Assembly (NCBI GenBank): GCA_964481035.1
Contig: CAYZSE010000143.1
Coordinates: 1 to 7,202, forward strand
Source: JAAAPF01 sp964481035
GTDB lineage: Bacteria; Pseudomonadota; Alphaproteobacteria; Geminicoccales; Geminicoccaceae
Direction: 5' to 3'
Length of the DNA stretch: 7,202 bases
The notes beneath the pieces were generated by a model. It searched no databases and was not told the origin of the DNA. It saw only the letters and a program-made list of their open reading frames with translations. How positions within the stretch are numbered: position 1 is the first letter of the stretch; each line of letters opens with the position of its first letter. A program made the position numbers and the translations under genes. Below are positions 1 to 4,786 of the stretch, in pieces.

Positions 1-1
1 C

Positions 2-2656
2 TCAGGCGAGCCGCCCGTGGCACTGCTTGTACTTCTTGCCCGAGCCGCAGGGGCAGGGCGCGTTGCGCGGAACCTTGCCCCAGCTTTCCGGCCGCGCCGG
101 GTCGCGTGCCGCCCGCGCGTCGCCGTCCGCGCTCGCCGCCATGGCCGGTGCTCGCGCCGGCTCCGCCGGCTGCGGCGCCGGCGTCGGCTCCGGCGGGCGC
201 ACCTCCATGTGCGCGAGCACCTGCGTCGTCGTCTGGCGGAGGTTGGCGAGCATCCCTTCGAACAGCCCGAACGCCTCGCGCTTGTATTCGTTGAGCGGGT
301 CACGCTGCCCGAAGCCGCGCAGGTGAATGCCCTGGCGGAGGTAATCGAGCTGCAGCAGGTGCTCCTTCCAGAGATGATCGAGAATCTGGAGGAGGAGGCT
401 CTTCTCGGCGCTCCGCATCACCTCGGGGCCGAAGTCGACGGCCCGCTGGGCCATCCGCCGGTCCGAGGCGTCGATCAGGCGCTCGCGGATCTCGGCCTCG
501 GCGATACCTTCCTCACCCGCCCACGCGCGAACGGCAACATCGAGACCCAGCACCCGCTGCGTCTCGGTCGCCAAGGTGTCGAGGTCCCACTCCTCGGCGT
601 ACGCCTTCTCCGGGATGCAACGGTGGACGAGGTCCTCGATGACCTGATGACGCATGTCGACGACCATGTCGTGGACGTCGTCGGCTTCCAGCAGCTCCAG
701 CCGCTGCTCGTAGACGACCTTGCGCTGGTCGTTCATGACGTCGTCGAAGCGCAGCAGGTTCTTGCGGATCTCGAAGTTGCGGGCCTCGACCTTCTTCTGC
801 GCCTTTTCGAGGGCCTTGTTGATCCATGGATGGATGATCGCCTCGCCCTCCTCGAGGCCGAGGCGGCGCAGGAGGCCGTCCATGCGGTCCGAGCCGAAGA
901 TCCGCATCAGATCGTCGTCGAGGGCGAGGAAGAACTTCGAGCGGCCCGGGTCGCCCTGCCGGCCGGAGCGGCCGCGCAGCTGATTGTCGACCCGCCGGCT
1001 CTCGTGCCGCTCGGTGCCGACGACGTAGAGACCGCCGGCCGCGATCACCGCGTCGTGGTCGCGGACGACCTCGGCTCGGATCGCCTCGACCTGCGCCGGT
1101 TCGGGCTGCTCGCCGAGCTCTTGGGCGATGCGCATGTCGGCGTTGCCGCCGAGCTGGATGTCGGTGCCTCGGCCCGCCATGTTGGTGGCGATCGTGACCG
1201 CCCCAGGCCGCCCGGCCTGCGCGACGATGAACGCCTCTTGCTCATGGTAGCGGGCGTTCAGGACCTGATGGGGGATCCCGGCCTTCTTGAGCAGGGCCGC
1301 AAGCGCCTCCGACTTCTCGATGCTGACGGTGCCGACGAGGACCGGCTGCCCCTTCTCGTGCGCGGCCCGCACCTCGGCGACGATCGCATCCAGCTTCTCG
1401 CGCTGGGTGCGGTAGACCTCGTCGTCCTCGTCCTGACGCACCATCGGCCGGTGTGTCGGGATCTCGACCACCTCGAGCTTGTAGATCTCGGCGAACTCCG
1501 CCGCCTCGGTCATCGCCGTGCCGGTCATGCCGGCGAGCTTGGGATAGAGCCGGAAGTAGTTCTGGAAGGTGACCGAGGCGAGGGTCTGGTTCTCGGGCTG
1601 GATCTCCACGCCCTCCTTCGCCTCGAGCGCCTGGTGCAGGCCGTCGGAGAACCGCCGACCTTCCATCATCCGGCCGGTGAACTCGTCGACGATGACGACC
1701 CGGCCGTGCCGGACGAGGTAATGCACATCGCGGGTGAACAGCTTGTGCGCGCGCAGCGCCTGCTGGACGTGATGCACCAGCGCCACGTTCTCGATGTCGT
1801 AGAGATCGGCGCTCCGCAGGAGCCCTGCGTCGCGCAGCGCCGCCTCGATCCTCTCGCCGCCCTCCTCGGTGAAGGCCACGGTGCGCTGCTTCTCGTCGAC
1901 CTCGTAATCGCCCTCGCTCAGCGAGGGGATCAGCCGGTCGGCCTCGGCGTAGAGGTCCGAGCGGGTGTCGGCCGGCCCCGAGATGATCAGCGGCGTGCGG
2001 GCCTCGTCGATCAAGATGGAATCGACCTCGTCGACGATGGCGAAGCCGAACGGGCGCTGGACCATGCGCTCTCTCGCGAGCTTCATGTTGTCGCGCAGAT
2101 AGTCGAAGCCGAACTCGTTGTTCGTGCCGTAGGTGATGTCGCAGGCGTAGGCCCGACGACGCTGCTCGTCGTCGAGATTGGGGACGATGCAGCCGACGCT
2201 GAGGCCCAGGAACTCGTAGATGTGCCCCATCCAGGCGGCGTCGCGCCGCGCGAGGTAGTCGTTGACGGTGACGATATGCACGCCGCGGCCGAGCAGGGCG
2301 TTGAGGTAGACCGGCAAGGTGGCGACGAGCGTCTTGCCCTCACCGGTCTTCATCTCGGCGATCCGGCCCTGGTGCAGCACCATGCCGCCGATCAGCTGCA
2401 CGTCGAAAGGCCGCAGGCCGAGGGTTCGCTTGGCTGCCTCGCGGACCGTCGCGAACGCCTCGACGAGAAGGTCGTCGAGGCTCTCGCGAGCCGCCGCGCG
2501 CGCACGAAACACCTCTGTGCGGGCCCGCAGGGCGGCGTCGTCGAGAGCTTCGAGGTCCGGCTCGAGGGCGTTGATCGCCTCGACATGGCGACGCATGCCC
2601 GTGAGCATGCGCTCGTTCGCCGAGCCGAAGAGACGCTTGGCGAAAGCTGCGAACAT
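2..2656 (-). CDS. secA: Protein translocase subunit SecA (preprotein translocase ATPase)
   Basis: SecA is the cytosolic/peripheral-membrane ATPase that pushes unfolded preproteins through the SecYEG channel. The frame is complete, 884 residues, close to the usual 850-900. The N-terminal nucleotide-binding domain carries Walker A MKTGEGKT (about 102-109) and the Walker B region VDEVDSILIDEAR (about 208-220). The preprotein cross-linking region follows (about 228-370). The second nucleotide-binding fold has NMAGRGTDIQLGGN (about 491-504) and RRVDNQLRGRSGRQGDPGRS (about 553-572). After it come the helical scaffold/wing region and a Pro/Ala-rich linker (about 818-860). The protein ends in the SEC-C zinc tail, with ligands C868, C870, C879 and H880 (CPCGSGKKYKQCH), which in the family binds SecB and phospholipid. 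The ATG at 2654-2656 has a GAGGG Shine-Dalgarno 8 nt upstream. It is transcribed away from the polysaccharide genes. No frameshift or missing key motif was seen. Confidence 0.98.
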   Translation of the reverse strand: MFAAFAKRLFGSANERMLTGMRRHVEAINALEPDLEALDDAALRARTEVFRARAAARESLDDLLVEAFATVREAAKRTLGLRPFDVQLIGGMVLHQGRIAEMKTGEGKTLVATLPVYLNALLGRGVHIVTVNDYLARRDAAWMGHIYEFLGLSVGCIVPNLDDEQRRRAYACDITYGTNNEFGFDYLRDNMKLARERMVQRPFGFAIVDEVDSILIDEARTPLIISGPADTRSDLYAEADRLIPSLSEGDYEVDEKQRTVAFTEEGGERIEAALRDAGLLRSADLYDIENVALVHHVQQALRAHKLFTRDVHYLVRHGRVVIVDEFTGRMMEGRRFSDGLHQALEAKEGVEIQPENQTLASVTFQNYFRLYPKLAGMTGTAMTEAAEFAEIYKLEVVEIPTHRPMVRQDEDDEVYRTQREKLDAIVAEVRAAHEKGQPVLVGTVSIEKSEALAALLKKAGIPHQVLNARYHEQEAFIVAQAGRPGAVTIATNMAGRGTDIQLGGNADMRIAQELGEQPEPAQVEAIRAEVVRDHDAVIAAGGLYVVGTERHESRRVDNQLRGRSGRQGDPGRSKFFLALDDDLMRIFGSDRMDGLLRRLGLEEGEAIIHPWINKALEKAQKKVEARNFEIRKNLLRFDDVMNDQRKVVYEQRLELLEADDVHDMVVDMRHQVIEDLVHRCIPEKAYAEEWDLDTLATETQRVLGLDVAVRAWAGEEGIAEAEIRERLIDASDRRMAQRAVDFGPEVMRSAEKSLLLQILDHLWKEHLLQLDYLRQGIHLRGFGQRDPLNEYKREAFGLFEGMLANLRQTTTQVLAHMEVRPPEPTPAPQPAEPARAPAMAASADGDARAARDPARPESWGKVPRNAPCPCGSGKKYKQCHGRLA

Positions 2657-2664
2657 GGTGCATT

Positions 2665-2669
2665 CCCTC
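2665..2669 (-). promoter_or_regulatory. Ribosome binding site of secA
   Basis: The minus strand reads AGAGGGAA at 2663-2670, with the core GAGGG at 2665-2669, 8 nt before the secA ATG. The spacing is ideal and supports that start. A second ATG lies at 2661-2663, but it is out of frame with secA. Confidence 0.7.
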
Positions 2670-2780
2670 TGGCGGCAGGAGCGCCGGAGCGCTCGACCGC
2701 GGATCGCCGGGAATAAGGCGGGGCCCCAAGCAAGTCAACGCAGAGCCGCGCATCGCTCGCATGCTGCGGGCTCTTGCCGA

Positions 2781-2806
2781 CCCGCCGCGGGATCCGTGCC
2801 GGCGGG
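2781..2806. repeat. GC-rich inverted repeat in the presumed secA leader
   Basis: CCCGCCG (2781-2787) is complementary to CGGCGGG (2800-2806). Inside it, CGG (2788-2790) can pair with CCG (2794-2796), giving a 10-bp stem with a 3-nt bulge and a GAT loop. A second small hairpin, GGCCC-TCTC-GGGCC (2805-2818), overlaps its edge. No T tract follows on either strand, so this is not an intrinsic terminator. If secA is transcribed from the candidate promoter near 2840-2868, the structure lies in the secA 5' leader. Chance hairpins are common at this GC content. Confidence 0.35.
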
Positions 2807-2839
2807 CCCTCTCGGGCCGGGCCTGCGCGCTGCCCGTGT

Positions 2840-2868
2840 ATTCGATCTCGAGTGGCAAGAACTGGCAA
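2840..2868 (-). promoter_or_regulatory. Candidate sigma-70-type promoter for secA
   Basis: On the minus strand TTGCCA (2863-2868, 5 of 6 matches to TTGACA) is followed after exactly 17 nt by TCGAAT (2840-2845, 4 of 6 matches to TATAAT). It lies in the AT-richer part of the intergenic region. It would give a leader of roughly 175 nt before the secA start. This is a match by eye only, with no transcript evidence. Confidence 0.35.
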
Positions 2869-2888
2869 TCTTTCAACCAGATCGGCAA
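2853..2888. repeat. Helically phased GGCAA boxes
   Basis: TGGCAA occurs at 2853-2858 and again at 2863-2868, and CGGCAA at 2883-2888, so the copies sit 10 and 20 bp apart on one face of the helix. The second and third copies extend to GGCAATC and GGCAATT. The middle copy coincides with the proposed -35 element of secA read on the other strand. The arrangement resembles a multi-site operator, but the unit is short and chance is possible. Confidence 0.25.
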
Positions 2889-3165
2889 TTCACGCATAAA
2901 GTGTCTCGGAGTACGTCTTTGTCCGACGCGTTTCCTCGACCACCGTGTTAGGACGGTATTGATGTGTCCCAGGCATGGAGCGTCGGTGGTGTTTCAACGC
3001 ACACCCGAACCTCTTCGATGGTGGTAGTTGGTCGCGCGGGAACGCAAGTCGTCGGGTTACCGTGAGCGGAGGATTGTCGCACCGCCATCACCAGTCGGGG
3101 TTAGAGTGGGAGGCGGGTTCGGTCACGGTGGGCCGGCGACCCGTCCAGATGCCTTCCTCCCGGTG

Positions 3166-3207
3166 GTGGCGTGGCGTGGCGTGGCGTGGCGTGGCGTGGC
3201 GTGGCGT
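3166..3207 (+). repeat. Pentanucleotide tandem repeat (GTGGC)8
   Basis: Eight perfect head-to-tail copies of GTGGC run from 3166 to 3205, followed by a partial GT. The tract begins just after a GGTGGTGG run and stops immediately before the GAGGAGGA Shine-Dalgarno of the downstream sugar transferase. Because the unit is not a multiple of three, gain or loss of a copy shifts any reading frame that crosses it. All three plus-strand frames read the same VAWRG pentapeptide through the tract. Perfect short repeats of this type next to surface-polysaccharide genes are typical of phase-variable contingency loci and are prone to slipped-strand mispairing; that role here is inference. Confidence 0.95.
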
Positions 3208-3208
3208 T

Positions 3209-3216
3209 GAGGAGGA
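3209..3216 (+). promoter_or_regulatory. Strong ribosome binding site that decides a TTG start
   Basis: GAGGAGGA lies 9 nt before the TTG at 3226. This spacing favours TTG over the in-frame GTG at 3235 (18 nt) and ATG at 3244 (27 nt). The site begins 3 nt after the last full GTGGC unit boundary (the tract ends GT at 3207), so the repeat borders the translation initiation region directly. Confidence 0.75.
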
Positions 3217-3225
3217 TGTGTCGTT

Positions 3226-4653
3226 TTGAGCACCGTGTTTCCCATGCACCGCGCCGTGATGCCGTCTCGTACGCGGCCGCGCGCGCTCCGGCCCGGTCAT
3301 GTGCTCGAACTCGGCCTGCGTGGCGTGGACCTCCTGGTCGTGGTCGGCGGTGCCTACGTCGCGAGCTTCTTCACCTTCGTCGCCGCCATCTCCACCGACG
3401 ATGCGCTGCTCGTCCTTCTCACTTTTCTCGTCGCCTTCATCGCCCTGTCCGCGGCGCGTCTCTACGAGGTCCGCAGGTTCGCCGACGTCGGCTATCAGAC
3501 CGGACGGGCGGTCGCGGCCTGGTTGGCGACGCTCGCGGTGGTGGTCACCGTGATGTTTCTGCTCCGCCCCGACGAGCTACCCGCTCGCTCCTGGGTGCTC
3601 GCCTGGGCGGCAGTATCGACCTGCGGCCTGGTCGGCGTCCGGTTTGCACTGAGGGGTTTGGTCGATACGCTGCGCGCCCAAGGGCAATTCCGGTGGAACG
3701 TGGTCGTGGTCGGCAGCGGGCTCTGGGGTCACGAGGCGCGGCGCCGGCTCGAGGCGGACCGCCTCGAGGCCACCGTGGCGAGCTTCTTCGACCTCGACGA
3801 CTTCACCGATTTAGGGATGCTCGAGGGAGCCCTGCGGCAGCAGTTGGCCGCCAAGTGCGTCGATCAGATCGCCGTTGCGCTGGAACCGCAAGATCTTCAC
3901 CGGCTGCCCGACCTCCTCGCCGTGCTGCGAACCTTCCCTTTGGAGGTGGGTCTCCTGCCGCAACTCGGCACGGGCGAGCTGCCGACGCTCGGCTACCGCC
4001 GTGTCGGCGAGGTCACGACCGTGACCTGCTTGCGCAAACCCATCGACGGCTGGGCCTGGCACGTCAAATCCGCCTTCGACCGCGTCGCGGCATCGATCCT
4101 TCTCGTCTTCTTCGCTCCGCTCATGCTGGTGATCGCCATGGGCGTGCGCGTCAGCTCGCCCGGGCCGATCCTGTTCCGCCAGAGCCGGCTGGGCTTCAAC
4201 CAGCAACCGATCGACGTCTTCAAGTTCCGCTCGATGTACGCCGATCGCTGCGACGCGCCGGCGGCCGACCAGGTCAAGCAGGCCATCCGCGACGATCCCC
4301 GCGTCACCCCGCTCGGCAGCGTGCTCAGGCGAACCAGCCTCGACGAGCTGCCGCAATTGTTCAACGTCCTGCGCGGCGAGATGTCTCTCGTCGGCCCGCG
4401 GCCGCATGCGATCGCGCACGACGAGTACTATGCCGCGCTGATCGACGGCTATCTGGGCCGCCAGCGCGCCAAGCCCGGCATCACCGGGTGGGCCCAGGTC
4501 AGCGGCTGTCGCGGCGAAATCCACTCCCTGGAGGACATGCGCCGCCGCATCGAGCTCGACCTCTACTACATCGACAACTGGTCGCTATGGTTCGACTTGA
4601 AAATCCTGGTGCGGACAATGCTCGTCTTTTTACGTGACGAACGTGCCTATTGA
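3226..4653 (+). CDS. Undecaprenyl-phosphate hexose-1-phosphate transferase (WcaJ/PssY-type), exopolysaccharide initiation
   Basis: This 475-residue inner-membrane enzyme transfers a sugar-1-phosphate, probably glucose-1-P, from a UDP-sugar to undecaprenyl phosphate. That is the first step in building an exopolysaccharide repeat unit. The N-terminal half has about four membrane segments (roughly 33-56, 58-79, 95-113, 122-140). A Rossmann-like CoA_binding_3-type domain follows, with VVVVGSGLWG (159-168). The C-terminal bacterial sugar transferase domain (about 280-470) begins with a hydrophobic re-entrant helix (about 288-308). It carries KFRSMY (333-338), SLDELPQL with the catalytic-type Asp373-Glu374 pair, LVGPRPH (388-394) and KPGITGWAQVSG (416-427). 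TTG at 3226 was chosen because of its Shine-Dalgarno; ATG at 3244 would lose only six residues. The sugar specificity cannot be read from the sequence. The downstream TPR lipoprotein gene on the same strand supports a polysaccharide operon. Translation may be affected by the adjacent GTGGC repeat. Confidence 0.93.
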   Translation: MSTVFPMHRAVMPSRTRPRALRPGHVLELGLRGVDLLVVVGGAYVASFFTFVAAISTDDALLVLLTFLVAFIALSAARLYEVRRFADVGYQTGRAVAAWLATLAVVVTVMFLLRPDELPARSWVLAWAAVSTCGLVGVRFALRGLVDTLRAQGQFRWNVVVVGSGLWGHEARRRLEADRLEATVASFFDLDDFTDLGMLEGALRQQLAAKCVDQIAVALEPQDLHRLPDLLAVLRTFPLEVGLLPQLGTGELPTLGYRRVGEVTTVTCLRKPIDGWAWHVKSAFDRVAASILLVFFAPLMLVIAMGVRVSSPGPILFRQSRLGFNQQPIDVFKFRSMYADRCDAPAADQVKQAIRDDPRVTPLGSVLRRTSLDELPQLFNVLRGEMSLVGPRPHAIAHDEYYAALIDGYLGRQRAKPGITGWAQVSGCRGEIHSLEDMRRRIELDLYYIDNWSLWFDLKILVRTMLVFLRDERAY

Positions 4654-4770
4654 TCTCCGTACCCGCGTGTGTCTGCGCTTCGGCAACGCTTTCGCCCTCG
4701 ACGACTCCCGGTTAGCTTGATTGCGGCCTCATACGCGCCTGCGTTCGGCCGCCGACGCGCTCTCGATTGT

Positions 4771-4777
4771 GGCGGAG
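4771..4777 (+). promoter_or_regulatory. Ribosome binding site of the TPR lipoprotein gene
   Basis: GGCGGAG, with a GGAG core at 4774-4777, lies 9 nt before the ATG at 4787. It is only moderately purine-rich, but its position supports that start, as does the signal peptide that begins right there. The 133-bp gap after the transferase stop has no clear terminator, so co-transcription is likely. Confidence 0.5.
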
Positions 4778-4786
4778 CCATCGACC

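Larger units (their letters stand above)
2657..3225. other. Divergent intergenic region between secA and the polysaccharide gene
   Basis: This 569-bp stretch separates the two divergent genes. I found no convincing gene in it: the short open frames have no good ribosome binding site and no recognisable protein features. The part nearest secA (about 2700-2840) is very GC-rich and contains an inverted repeat. The part at about 2838-2960 is noticeably more AT-rich, which is where promoters are expected; it has a candidate secA promoter and three phased GGCAA boxes. The part next to the transferase gene holds an eight-copy GTGGC tandem repeat that abuts the Shine-Dalgarno. No tRNA, insertion sequence or terminator was seen. 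Confidence 0.75.

Noticed and set aside
17..2716. Plus-strand open frame of about 900 codons antisense to secA
   Set aside because: It is the mirror of secA in a GC-rich gene, has no recognisable domain, and secA on the other strand has all family motifs. Long antisense frames are expected at this GC content.
2340..2897. Minus-strand frames (2340-2897 and 2392-2868) running from the intergenic region into secA
   Set aside because: They overlap the secA N-terminal coding region in other frames, are Arg/Ser/Pro-rich without features, and do not resemble a SecM-type secretion monitor (no signal peptide followed by an arrest motif).
3028..3210. Short frame ending at TGA 3208-3210, in the same frame as the transferase, considered as an N-terminal extension
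   Set aside because: The in-frame TGA at 3208-3210 separates it from the transferase, and it has no ribosome binding site or recognisable protein feature.
3171..4637. Plus-strand frame of 488 codons starting inside the GTGGC repeat
   Set aside because: It overlaps the sugar transferase in another frame; its product is Arg/Pro-rich with no domain, while the transferase frame has the full set of catalytic motifs and a good ribosome binding site.
4741..4758. Small hairpin GCGT(T)CGG / CCGACGC between the transferase and the TPR gene, considered as a terminator
   Set aside because: It has a 7-bp stem with a bulge, a 3-nt loop and no following T tract, so it is unlikely to stop transcription and is within chance expectation for this GC content.
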